A DNA stretch of 6,143 nucleotides from Propionibacteriaceae bacterium UBA4569 (GCA_002387005.1 DGKN01000106.1:1-6143), one strand, 5' to 3'; shown: positions 1-5,270, numbered from the stretch's first letter. A program made the numbers and translations. Notes: generated by a model not told the origin, from the letters alone.

Positions 1-675
1 GTCCACGACGATCGAGACCTGGGCGGGGTGGACAAGCCCGTCGGGGTCGCCGCCCATCCTTCACTGGGTTGGGAGGGGCCCAGCGTCATGGAGCACCTCG
101 CTGCAGCCGGTTTCCGGATCTCCACCAGCGGTGCCGCCGAGCGGCAGGGCATCGTCCAGCGCCTGGACGTGGGCACCTCTGGGCTGATGGTCGTCGCCAA
201 GAGCGAGACGGCCTACACGGTTCTCAAGCAGGCCTTCCGGGACCGGACCGTGGAGAAGACCTACCACGCGCTCGTCCAGGGGCACCCCGACCCATTGGCC
301 GGCACCATCGACGCCCCGATCGCCCGTCACCCCGGCTCGGAGTGGAAGATGGCGGTCGTGGCAGGTGGCCGGCGTTCGGTCACCCACTACGAGACCCTCG
401 AGGCGCACCGCTCCGCTTCACTGTTGGAGATCCACCTGGAAACCGGTCGCACCCACCAGATTCGCGTCCACATGGCTGCGCTGCGCCACCCCTGCGTCGG
501 GGACCCCACCTACGGCAGTGACCCCGTGCTGGCCCAGCGGCTCGGCCTGGAGCGGCAGTGGTTGCACGCGGTCCAGCTGGGATTCACCCATCCGGGGACG
601 GGGGAGTGGGTCAGCTTCACCTCCGACTACCCTGACGACCTGCAGCGCGCACTGGACATCGTCCGGCAGGGATGA
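1..675 (+). CDS. RluA/RluD-family 23S rRNA pseudouridine synthase, 3' part (start lies off the left edge)
   Basis: This protein isomerises specific uridines in structured RNA, probably 23S rRNA, to pseudouridine in the cytoplasm. The frame is open from base 1 and ends at TGA 673-675, giving 224 visible residues. A GTG at 28 is not a credible start, because it lies inside the conserved family strand that here reads [12 protein letters not shown]. Family members usually have about 300 residues, so roughly 80 are missing, probably including an S4 RNA-binding domain. The catalytic segment reads [18 protein letters not shown]; its catalytic Asp is codon 166-168. The C-terminal family motif [13 protein letters not shown], followed by [11 protein letters not shown], spans about 436-516. 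The residue before RLD is Gln (CAG, 157-159), where the family nearly always has His. Family assignment is firm; the exact target uridine cannot be read from sequence. In actinobacteria lspA often precedes this gene, but that side is not visible. Confidence 0.93.
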   Translation, partial: VHDDRDLGGVDKPVGVAAHPSLGWEGPSVMEHLAAAGFRISTSGAAERQGIVQRLDVGTSGLMVVAKSETAYTVLKQAFRDRTVEKTYHALVQGHPDPLAGTIDAPIARHPGSEWKMAVVAGGRRSVTHYETLEAHRSASLLEIHLETGRTHQIRVHMAALRHPCVGDPTYGSDPVLAQRLGLERQWLHAVQLGFTHPGTGEWVSFTSDYPDDLQRALDIVRQG

Positions 676-725
676 ACTCCCGGTGAACCTTCGGCTGTGA
701 GGGCACTGAGAATGGCCACCGCGAA

Positions 726-760
726 GAGGCATTTCCCGCCTCACAAGGGCCGCCGCGGCC
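726..760 (+). terminator. Possible weak terminator: two small hairpins after the pseudouridine synthase gene
   Basis: GAGGC (726-730) pairs with GCCTC (738-742) across a 7-nt loop. GGCCG (748-752) then pairs with CGGCC (756-760) across a 3-nt loop. They begin about 50 bases after the stop codon, where a terminator would be expected before the pyk promoter. No T-tract follows, so this could equally be incidental G+C-rich pairing. Confidence 0.25.
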
Positions 761-784
761 ACTTGGTGCGGCACAAGGGGCGCC
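742..784 (+). repeat. Direct repeat of 13 nt, 30-bp period, upstream of the pyk promoter
   Basis: CACAAGGGCCGCC (742-754) recurs as CACAAGGGGCGCC (772-784), 12 of 13 positions identical, with copies starting exactly 30 bp apart (close to three helical turns). Relative to the inferred transcription start at 827 they lie near -85 to -73 and -55 to -43, a usual place for a regulator to bind. No known regulator motif was recognised. Confidence 0.4.
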
Positions 785-813
785 CCACCCCCTGCTGGAG
801 GCTGTCTGTCCGG

Positions 814-819
814 TAGGGT
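814..819 (+). promoter_or_regulatory. Predicted -10 element (TAGGGT) of pyk, leaderless arrangement
   Basis: TAGGGT fits the actinobacterial TANNNT -10 consensus. It is followed by exactly 7 nt before GTG 827, so transcription would begin at or next to the start codon. No convincing -35 hexamer is seen around 790-797. The same box and spacing occur before the thioesterase gene and uvrC in this window. Confidence 0.55.
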
Positions 820-826
820 GACGCAC

Positions 827-2245
827 GTGCGTAGAGCGAAGATTGTGTGCACGCTCGGGCCGGCAGTGTCGACCCCGGAGCGGATGGAAGAACTGGTTCA
901 GGCTGGAATGGATGTGGCGCGGCTCAACATGAGCCATGGCGACTATTCCGAGCATGAGAAGCGCCTTGAGCAGACCCGTGCGGCTGCCGCAAAGGTGGGC
1001 CGGACGGTTGGCGTGCTCGCTGACCTCCAGGGCCCCAAGATCCGGTTGGGTCGCTTTGCCGACGACAAGGTGACCCTGACCTATGGCCAGACCTTCACCA
1101 TCACCACCGACGACATCCTGGGCGACCAGACCCGGTGCTCCACCACCTTCAAGGGACTCCCGGGCGACGTGAAGCCCGGCGATGACATCCTGATCGACGA
1201 CGGCCGGATCGGGCTGCAGGCCGTCGAGGTCACCGAAACCGACGTGGTCTGCAAGGTCACCGTCGCGGGCCCCGTCTCGAACAACAAGGGCATCAACCTG
1301 CCCGGCGTCGCCGTCTCCGTGCCTGCCCTGAGCGAGAAGGACGAGAGGGACCTGCGCTGGGCGCTGGGCAAGGGCGTCGACATGATCGCCCTGTCCTTCG
1401 TCCGCTCGGCCGACGACATCGTCCGCGTCCACGAGATCATGGACGAGGAGGGTCGCCGCGTGCCCGTCATCGCGAAGCTGGAGAAGCCGCAGGCGATCCA
1501 GAACCTCGACGCGATCATCGACGCCTTCGACGCCTTCATGGTCGCCCGTGGCGACCTGGGCGTGGAGCTCCCGCTGGAGGAGGTGCCCCTGGTTCAGAAG
1601 CGCATCGTCAAGGCGGCTCGTCGCTGGGCCAAGCCGGTCATCGTCGCCACCCAGATGCTGGAATCGATGATCTCGGCCCCGCGTCCGACGCGCGCCGAGG
1701 CCTCCGACGTCGCCAACGCCATCCTCGACGGCGCCGACGCGGTCATGCTGTCCGGTGAGGTGTCGGTTGGTTCCTACCCGATCGAGACGGTCAAGACGAT
1801 GGCGCGCATCGTGACCAACACCGAGGAGCACGGCCTCGCCTCCATCAGCCGGATCGACTGGAACATCCACACCACCGGCGGCCTGATCGCCAAGGCGGCC
1901 TCCGAAGTCGCCGAGGCATTGGACGCCAAATACCTGGTGGCCTTCACCAAGTCGGGTGACACCGCACGTCGGCTGTCCCGACTGCGCCCGAAGACCCCGA
2001 TCCTGGTCTTCACGCCGGATGAGACCACCCGTCAGCAGATGACGGTCACGTGGGGCGCCACGGCGGTCAAGACCGTCGAGTTCGGTGACCAGGAGGGCAT
2101 GGTGAACTACGTCGAGCGAACCCTGCTCGCCGACGGTCTGGCCGAGCCCGGTGACCGCGTCGTGATCGTCTCCGGGTCGCCAATGGGCGTTCCCGGCAAG
2201 ACGAACAACCTGCGCGTGCTGAAGGTCCGCGGCCGGGATTCCTGA
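827..2245 (+). CDS. pyk: Pyruvate kinase
   Basis: Converts phosphoenolpyruvate and ADP to pyruvate and ATP, the last step of glycolysis, in the cytoplasm. From GTG 827 it has 472 residues, the length I recall for the M. tuberculosis enzyme. The N-terminal barrel begins RRAKIVCTLGPA. Arg32, Asn34 and Ser36 lie in ARLNMSHGD, and DLQGPKIRLG is at 66-75. The lid (B) domain covers roughly 75-165. Catalytic Lys217 and metal-binding Glu219 are in VIAKLEKPQAI, with Asp243 in RGDLGVELP and Thr275 in ATQMLESM. The allosteric C domain is about 345-472. GTG 818 (three residues longer) is in frame but has no separated Shine-Dalgarno; GTG 827 sits 7 nt after TAGGGT and matches homologues better. Lys116 appears to occupy the position of muscle Glu117, which hints at K+-independent activity. 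It is a single-gene unit followed by a hairpin. Confidence 0.97.
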   Translation: MRRAKIVCTLGPAVSTPERMEELVQAGMDVARLNMSHGDYSEHEKRLEQTRAAAAKVGRTVGVLADLQGPKIRLGRFADDKVTLTYGQTFTITTDDILGDQTRCSTTFKGLPGDVKPGDDILIDDGRIGLQAVEVTETDVVCKVTVAGPVSNNKGINLPGVAVSVPALSEKDERDLRWALGKGVDMIALSFVRSADDIVRVHEIMDEEGRRVPVIAKLEKPQAIQNLDAIIDAFDAFMVARGDLGVELPLEEVPLVQKRIVKAARRWAKPVIVATQMLESMISAPRPTRAEASDVANAILDGADAVMLSGEVSVGSYPIETVKTMARIVTNTEEHGLASISRIDWNIHTTGGLIAKAASEVAEALDAKYLVAFTKSGDTARRLSRLRPKTPILVFTPDETTRQQMTVTWGATAVKTVEFGDQEGMVNYVERTLLADGLAEPGDRVVIVSGSPMGVPGKTNNLRVLKVRGRDS

Positions 2246-2258
2246 GCAGCCATGCAGC

Positions 2259-2293
2259 GCAGCGCCGTCACCCGAGGCCGGGGGCGGCGCTGC
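2259..2293 (+). terminator. Predicted rho-independent-like terminator of pyk (T-poor)
   Basis: GCAGCGCCG (2259-2267) pairs perfectly with CGGCGCTGC (2285-2293). Inside the loop CCCG (2271-2274) can pair with CGGG (2279-2282), lengthening the hairpin. It starts 13 bases after the pyk stop codon. Only CCCTGTTG follows, with no proper T-tract, as is common for hairpin terminators of GC-rich actinobacteria. Confidence 0.6.
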
Positions 2294-2376
2294 CCTGTTG
2301 CGGGCTGCAGGACAAGGGTGGGCCAGCACCTGCCGCCCTGTGGCAGAATGTGACGGCTGGCGCACGACGGGCTCAG

Positions 2377-2462
2377 GCCCGGGTGGCGGAATGGCATACG
2401 CGGACGGCTCAAACCCGTCTGGTCTCACGACCGTAGGGGTTCGACTCCCCTCCCGGGCACCA
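2377..2462 (+). tRNA. tRNA-Leu, anticodon CAA
   Basis: A type II tRNA of 86 nt with a complete cloverleaf. The acceptor arm is GCCCGGG (2377-2383) with CCCGGGC (2452-2458), discriminator A 2459 and encoded CCA 2460-2462. The D stem is GCG (2386-2388) with CGC (2399-2401). The anticodon stem is GACGG (2403-2407) with CCGTC (2415-2419), and its loop CTCAAAC carries anticodon CAA at 2410-2412, which reads UUG. The long variable arm GGTC (2421-2424) with GACC (2429-2432) is typical of Leu. The T arm is AGGGG (2435-2439), TTCGACT, CCCCT (2447-2451). UUG is a rare leucine codon in GC-rich genomes. A weak -10-like CAGAAT lies at 2344-2349, without a recognisable -35. No integrase or attachment duplication is seen beside it. 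Confidence 0.97.
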
Positions 2463-2490
2463 GTAGCAAGCAGATCCCAACGAGCAGGCC

Positions 2491-2496
2491 GAGGAG
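2491..2496 (+). promoter_or_regulatory. Ribosome binding site of pdtaR (GAGGAG)
   Basis: GAGGAG lies 6 nt before ATG 2503 and fixes that start. It is the only clear Shine-Dalgarno before a housekeeping gene in the window, and it lies within the 40 nt between the tRNA 3' end and the start codon. Confidence 0.8.
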
Positions 2497-2502
2497 CGCA
2501 CC

Positions 2503-3117
2503 ATGAGCAACACCGAGCAGGCCGGAGGCGCCGCAAAGAAGCCGCGCGTCCTGGTCGCCGAGGACGAGGCACTGATCCGGATGGATCTCGTCGAGCTGTT
2601 GAACGAAGAGGGCTATGAGGTGGTGGGCCAGGCCGGTGACGGCGAGGAGGCCCTCGCCATGGCCCGCGAACTGCAGCCCGACCTGGTCGTGATGGACGTC
2701 AAGATGCCCAAGATGGACGGCATCACCGCCGCCGAGCAGATCGCCGAGGAACGCATCGCCCCCGTCGTGATGCTGACCGCCTTCAGCCAGCGCGACCTCG
2801 TCGAGCGGGCTCGTGAGGCTGGCGCGATGGCCTATGTGGTCAAGCCCTTCGACGCCTCCGATGTCGTGCCCGCGATCGAGATCGCGATGGGACGTTTCGC
2901 CGAGATCCGTGCGGTCGAGGATGAAGTTGCCGACCTCGAGGAGCGGCTGGCCTCCCGCAAGGCCGTCGACCAGGCGAAGGGAATGCTGCAGGAGGGCCTT
3001 GGGCTCTCCGAGCCGGAGGCCTTCCGCTGGATCCAGAAGACCGCGATGGACCTGCGCATCTCGATGCGCGAGGTGGCCGACAAGGTCATCGCCCAGGGCA
3101 AGAACCAGAAGGTCTGA
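2503..3117 (+). CDS. pdtaR: PdtaR-type response regulator: receiver plus ANTAR RNA-binding antitermination domain
   Basis: A cytoplasmic two-component regulator of the AmiR/NasT class. Phosphorylation by a partner histidine kinase (PdtaS in mycobacteria, not in this window) lets the ANTAR domain bind paired hairpins in nascent or leader RNA and block termination or translation. The protein has 204 residues. The receiver domain (about 14-130) shows the acidic pair Glu20-Asp21 in VAEDEALIRMDL, phospho-acceptor Asp65 in VVMDVKMPKMDG, switch Thr92 in LTAFSQRDLVERA, and Lys114 in VVKPF. A coiled-coil linker (about 130-150) leads to the ANTAR domain (about 140-200), with SRKAVDQAKGMLQ and EAFRWIQKTAMDLRISM. 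The match to M. tuberculosis Rv1626 is close along the whole length, from memory of that sequence. The gene follows tRNA-Leu by 40 nt with no TANNNT box between, so cotranscription is likely. It converges with the thioesterase gene, three bases separating the stop codons. Confidence 0.95.
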   Translation: MSNTEQAGGAAKKPRVLVAEDEALIRMDLVELLNEEGYEVVGQAGDGEEALAMARELQPDLVVMDVKMPKMDGITAAEQIAEERIAPVVMLTAFSQRDLVERAREAGAMAYVVKPFDASDVVPAIEIAMGRFAEIRAVEDEVADLEERLASRKAVDQAKGMLQEGLGLSEPEAFRWIQKTAMDLRISMREVADKVIAQGKNQKV

Positions 3118-3120
3118 AGC

Positions 3121-3540
3121 TCAGTCCTGACCTGGCCGCCGGGGCAGGAACATGCAGGTCAGGCGTCCGGTGGCGACCCTGCGGTCGTCGTCGTCGGTGA
3201 GCACCACCTCATAGGTGCAGGTCTGGCGTCCGATGTGCAGCGGGGTGGCCACGCCCGTCACGGTGCCCTTGGTCACCGCAGCGTGGTGGGTGACGCTCAA
3301 CTCCATCCCGACGGCGATCCGGTCGGGCTGGGCGCTGGCATAGGCCGCGATCGACCCAAGCGTCTCCACCAGCAGCCCCGAACCACCGCCATGCCACAGG
3401 CCGGCCACCTGGGTGTTGCCCTCCACCGGCGCTCGTCCCACGGTTCGCTCGGGGGACACCTCCAGCAACTCGGTGCCGAACTTGTCGTCCAGCGGGCTGA
3501 ACAGGTCAACGGCCCATTCGGGCAGGTTCTCGCCATGCAT
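3121..3540 (-). CDS. Hotdog-fold acyl-CoA thioesterase, PaaI/YdiI-like
   Basis: A small cytoplasmic enzyme of 139 residues that probably hydrolyses an acyl- or aroyl-CoA thioester; the substrate cannot be told from sequence. The family signature is Asn42 followed by GLWHGGGSGLLVETLGS (47-63), with His50-Gly51-Gly52 at the substrate pocket and Glu59 as the expected catalytic base. The second half (VGMELSVTHHAAV, then PLHIGRQTCTYEV and ATGRLTC) is the usual central strand pattern of the fold. Length is normal for the family, and there is no signal peptide or membrane segment. ATG 3540 is chosen because a TAGACT box ends 7 nt upstream, giving a leaderless message, and no Shine-Dalgarno is present. 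Its stop almost touches the pdtaR stop. A PaaI-like thioesterase near pdtaR is, as I recall, common in actinobacteria, but a functional link is not established. Confidence 0.9.
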   Translation of the reverse strand: MHGENLPEWAVDLFSPLDDKFGTELLEVSPERTVGRAPVEGNTQVAGLWHGGGSGLLVETLGSIAAYASAQPDRIAVGMELSVTHHAAVTKGTVTGVATPLHIGRQTCTYEVVLTDDDDRRVATGRLTCMFLPRRPGQD

Positions 3541-3547
3541 GGGCCGC

Positions 3548-3553
3548 AGTCTA
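3548..3553 (-). promoter_or_regulatory. Predicted -10 element (TAGACT) of the thioesterase gene, leaderless arrangement
   Basis: On the minus strand TAGACT is followed by 7 nt (GCGGCCC) and then ATG 3540. This is the same hexamer and spacing as at uvrC. No clear -35 hexamer is seen. The predicted IS110 end lies about 50 bp upstream of this box, so the core promoter appears untouched by the insertion. Confidence 0.55.
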
Positions 3554-3593
3554 TGGACCGGTGACGGGTGTGCTGCGCGCAGGACGGTTTTGA

Positions 3594-3606
3594 GTTCCTA
3601 AGGAAC
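3594..3606. repeat. 13-bp hyphenated palindrome at the IS110 insertion point
   Basis: GTTCCT (3594-3599), A, AGGAAC (3601-3606) is a perfect 6-bp inverted repeat with a one-base centre. It abuts the transposase stop codon (3608-3610) and overlaps the 6-bp GGAACG motif found at both predicted element junctions. It is probably part of the target site, since half of it lies outside the element. Confidence 0.5.
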
Positions 3607-3607
3607 G

Positions 3608-5014
3608 TCAAGCCACTTGGCGGCTCGTAGGCTTGGTGGAGGCGGGCTGGGATGTTGGAGCGCTTTGCGACTCCTGTGACTCCTGGCCCGCCGCCTGCTT
3701 GCGGCGTTCGCGCATCCGCTGGTGCCGGACGTTGTCGCGGCGGCGCGGTTGGAGTTGGTAGCGGTCCTTGACGATCGCGCGGCCTTCGGCCTCGGTGATC
3801 GGGGTGCCGTCGACGTCGCGTAGGACGTAGTGCTGGCCGGTGCGCATGCAGGTCGCGATCCGGGTCAGCATGGTCGTGGCCAGGTGGCAGACCGCTGAGG
3901 AGTGGTGCCGATCGCCGGCCATGAGCCGCTGGTACTTCGCCGCGATCTGCGGGTCGACCTTGCGGGCCTGGTCAGCAGCGGCGAACAGCATCTCGCGCAG
4001 CAGCGGGTCACCGGCCTTGGTGATCGAGGACTCGACCTTCGACACCCCGGACTGGCTGACCTTCGGCACCAGACCGGAGTAGGCGCGGATCGCAGCCAGC
4101 GAGGTGAACCGGTGCGGGTCACCGATCCGGCCGGCGATCACGGCACTGATGACCGGCCCGACCCCTGGCGCTGAAGCGACGATCCCGTCGGGGTCGGCAT
4201 CGGCGTAGAGGTTCGCGATCCGCTCGTCGATCTCCTTGATCTGACCGGTCAGGAACAGTGCCTGCTCGGCCTCGTGGGCGATGTCGGCGGCGAGCTCGGC
4301 GAAGTCCATCCCGTCGCTGCCGTCATCAAGGGTCCACAACGAGAGGGTCTCCTTGGCTGCGACGATCAACGCGGCGGCCCGGTCTTCGCGCCACGCGCCG
4401 CGGGAACGGGCGATCAGGAACCGTGCCAGGCGGGCCTGGCCGAGCCGGATCACCGCGTGCGGATCGGCGTAGCGGGCCAAGAACTCCAACGCGGCGATGC
4501 CATAGCGGGCGTTGAGGGCCTCGTACCAGGCCGGGCCGAGCAGCTCGGTCAGCGTGTCGAGTCGTGCGTAGACCGCGGTGCGACGTTTCACCATCGTCGA
4601 GCGCTGCCTGGTCAACCTGCGCATCGGATCGGCCGGCCCTTGGCCGGAGTAGGGCCGCAGCCCCTCGGGATGCAGCAGCGGCAGCCGCGCGAGCAACTCG
4701 GAGTCGATCCGGTCGTTCTTGGTGTGCTTGGAGTAGTACTTGCGCAGGTCCGAGGACTGCGTGGTCGGGACCATCACCACCGTTGCGCCGCGGCGGCGGA
4801 ACCACTCCGCGACCACGATCCACGCGTTCCTGGTCGGCTCAACCACCACGGTCAGCTCGCCCGGCTCTGCCAGGTCGAGGTCGTCCCAGAGCCGCTCCAG
4901 ATCAGCCGGTCGGGTCCAGAACTTCCTGCCCCGCCACACGGTCTTGCCGTCGACCGCGAGCGTGGCCTGATGCGCGGCCCGGCAGGCCACGTCGATTCCC
5001 AATGTCAACGCCAT
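3608..5014 (-). CDS. IS110-family transposase (DEDD recombinase)
   Basis: Catalyses bridge-RNA-guided recombination of the element with its target. It has 468 residues. The N-terminal RuvC-like domain carries the DEDD set: Asp8 (TLGIDVA), Glu59 (VVVEPTRNAW), and Asp101 and Asp104 (KHTKNDRIDSELLARLP). A helical linker covers about 125-275. The C-terminal Tnp domain has SAPGVGPVISA (281-291), GLVPKVSQSGVSK (314-326) with candidate catalytic Ser322, and ITKAGDPLLREMLF (331-344). A basic stretch (424-439) and a Q/S/T/P-rich tail finish the protein. ATG 5014 is chosen because AGGAGG lies 6 nt upstream and homologues begin near the first Asp. The open frame continues 52 codons further upstream, but only through the non-coding left end. 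No frameshift or missing catalytic residue is seen, so the enzyme is probably active. It is longer than the roughly 330-residue E. coli type, mostly at the linker and tail. Confidence 0.95.
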   Translation of the reverse strand: MALTLGIDVACRAAHQATLAVDGKTVWRGRKFWTRPADLERLWDDLDLAEPGELTVVVEPTRNAWIVVAEWFRRRGATVVMVPTTQSSDLRKYYSKHTKNDRIDSELLARLPLLHPEGLRPYSGQGPADPMRRLTRQRSTMVKRRTAVYARLDTLTELLGPAWYEALNARYGIAALEFLARYADPHAVIRLGQARLARFLIARSRGAWREDRAAALIVAAKETLSLWTLDDGSDGMDFAELAADIAHEAEQALFLTGQIKEIDERIANLYADADPDGIVASAPGVGPVISAVIAGRIGDPHRFTSLAAIRAYSGLVPKVSQSGVSKVESSITKAGDPLLREMLFAAADQARKVDPQIAAKYQRLMAGDRHHSSAVCHLATTMLTRIATCMRTGQHYVLRDVDGTPITEAEGRAIVKDRYQLQPRRRDNVRHQRMRERRKQAAGQESQESQSAPTSQPASTKPTSRQVA

Positions 5015-5020
5015 CGGCGT

Positions 5021-5026
5021 CCTCCT
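5021..5026 (-). promoter_or_regulatory. Ribosome binding site of the transposase (AGGAGG)
   Basis: On the minus strand AGGAGG lies 6 nt before ATG 5014, an ideal spacing that decides the start. It begins directly after the 9-bp hairpin stem at 5027-5058, so folding of that hairpin could affect ribosome access. Confidence 0.85.
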
Positions 5027-5058
5027 GTCAGTCACTTTCGGGTTCCCAGGTGACTGAC
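5027..5058 (-). repeat. Perfect 9-bp inverted repeat (hairpin) just upstream of the transposase RBS
   Basis: On the plus strand GTCAGTCAC (5027-5035) and GTGACTGAC (5050-5058) are exact reverse complements around a 14-nt loop. In the transposase-sense RNA the loop reads CTGGGAACCCGAAA and contains GGGAAC. It may be the 3' (donor-loop) hairpin of a bridge RNA, a translational attenuator, or both. Confidence 0.6.
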
Positions 5059-5163
5059 CACCGCGGCCACGGCCCAGACATTCTCTAAGCAGGAGTCCCG
5101 CACGCCGGCTGGCTCCAAGTTCCCGAACAGGGACACCGCTCGACCAGACACCGAGTCCGCGGG
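5027..5163 (-). ncRNA. Candidate IS110 bridge RNA in the non-coding left end
   Basis: IS110 elements with a long left end encode there a bridge RNA, whose two loops pair with target and donor DNA. Here, in transposase sense, CCCGC (5163-5159), CGG (5153-5151) and CTGG (5147-5144) can pair with CCAG (5112-5109), CCG (5108-5106) and GCGGG (5101-5097), with small internal bulges. The enclosed loop begins with GGTCGAGCG (5145-5137), identical to the flank at the predicted junction (5215-5207), and later has GGGAAC (5124-5119), which can pair with the GTTCCT of the other flank. A second hairpin follows at 5058-5027. Ends are only approximate, the donor guide was not identified with confidence, and folding was judged by eye. 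Confidence 0.4.
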
Positions 5164-5215
5164 CGACCACTCAGATGCCAGGGATCACCACGTGTCCCGG
5201 TCGGAACGCTCGACC
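5137..5215. repeat. 9-bp direct repeat linking the IS110 left end and its flank
   Basis: CGCTCGACC occurs at 5137-5145, inside the left end, and at 5207-5215, across the predicted junction, exactly 70 bp apart. It is read as a target-guide match of the candidate bridge RNA. A 9-bp match could arise by chance somewhere in GC-rich DNA, but its position against the independently chosen junction makes it notable. Confidence 0.6.
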
Positions 5216-5240
5216 GCCCACGGACCCACCGTCAGGCTAA

Positions 5241-5263
5241 ATGTCGGAGGCCGCGCCTAGACT
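5241..5263 (+). promoter_or_regulatory. uvrC promoter: RecA-NDp/PafBC-like damage-response motif plus -10 TAGACT
   Basis: ATGTCGGAG (5241-5249) matches 7 of 9 positions of TTGTCRGTG, including the whole GTCRG core. After exactly 8 nt follows TAGACT (5258-5263), fitting TANNNT. This is the layout of LexA/RecA-independent DNA-damage promoters activated by PafBC in mycobacteria. The -10 box is 7 nt from ATG 5271, so the message is probably leaderless. No LexA palindrome was seen. Confidence 0.6.
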
Positions 5264-5270
5264 CGCAGCC

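Larger units (their letters stand above)
3606..5208 (-). mobile_element. IS110-family insertion sequence, apparently intact, inserted between the thioesterase gene and uvrC
   Basis: The element consists of a transposase gene on the minus strand, a non-coding left end of about 190 nt upstream of it (5015-5208), and almost no right end. The boundaries are inferred. GGAACG occurs at 3602-3607, just past the transposase stop, and again at 5203-5208, and nothing else near the edges matches as well. IS110 elements have no terminal inverted repeats and duplicate only a short core, so exact ends within this 6-bp repeat cannot be fixed. The inferred length of about 1.6 kb fits the family. A CTTGACG/CTGACG pairing (3607-3613 and 5231-5236) is a weaker alternative. 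An empty-site comparison would decide. Confidence 0.7.

Noticed and set aside
2377..2462. tRNA-Leu as an integration (attachment) site
   Set aside because: No integrase gene and no repeat of the tRNA 3' end was seen in the window; the only mobile element is the IS110, which is more than 1 kb away.
617..2572. A 651-codon open frame on the minus strand, opposite pyk and the tRNA
   Set aside because: It is antisense to well-supported pyk, crosses the tRNA-Leu gene and terminator, shows no family motif, and is R/G/D/H-rich, as expected from high-GC codon phasing.
2298..2618. A 106-codon plus-strand open frame across the tRNA and the start of pdtaR
   Set aside because: It overlaps the complete tRNA-Leu and runs out of frame into pdtaR; no protein family is visible.
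3105..3135. A possible two-way terminator between the convergent pdtaR and thioesterase genes
   Set aside because: GGTC/GACC and CCA/TGG can pair, but with a three-base bulge, a long loop and no T-tract on either strand; the support is too weak to list as a feature.
4274..5053. A 259-codon open frame on the plus strand, opposite the transposase
   Set aside because: The opposite strand encodes a complete IS110 transposase with all catalytic residues; this frame has no family features.
5015..5170. A 52-residue N-terminal extension of the transposase
   Set aside because: ATG 5014 has an ideal Shine-Dalgarno and starts just before the first catalytic Asp; the upstream frame runs through structured, non-coding left-end sequence.
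5199..5215. GGTCG-N7-CGACC inverted repeat across the IS110 left junction, considered as a terminal inverted repeat
   Set aside because: IS110 elements lack terminal inverted repeats, and half of this one lies in the flank; it is more simply explained by the guide/target match, although it offers an alternative reason for the 9-bp repeat.
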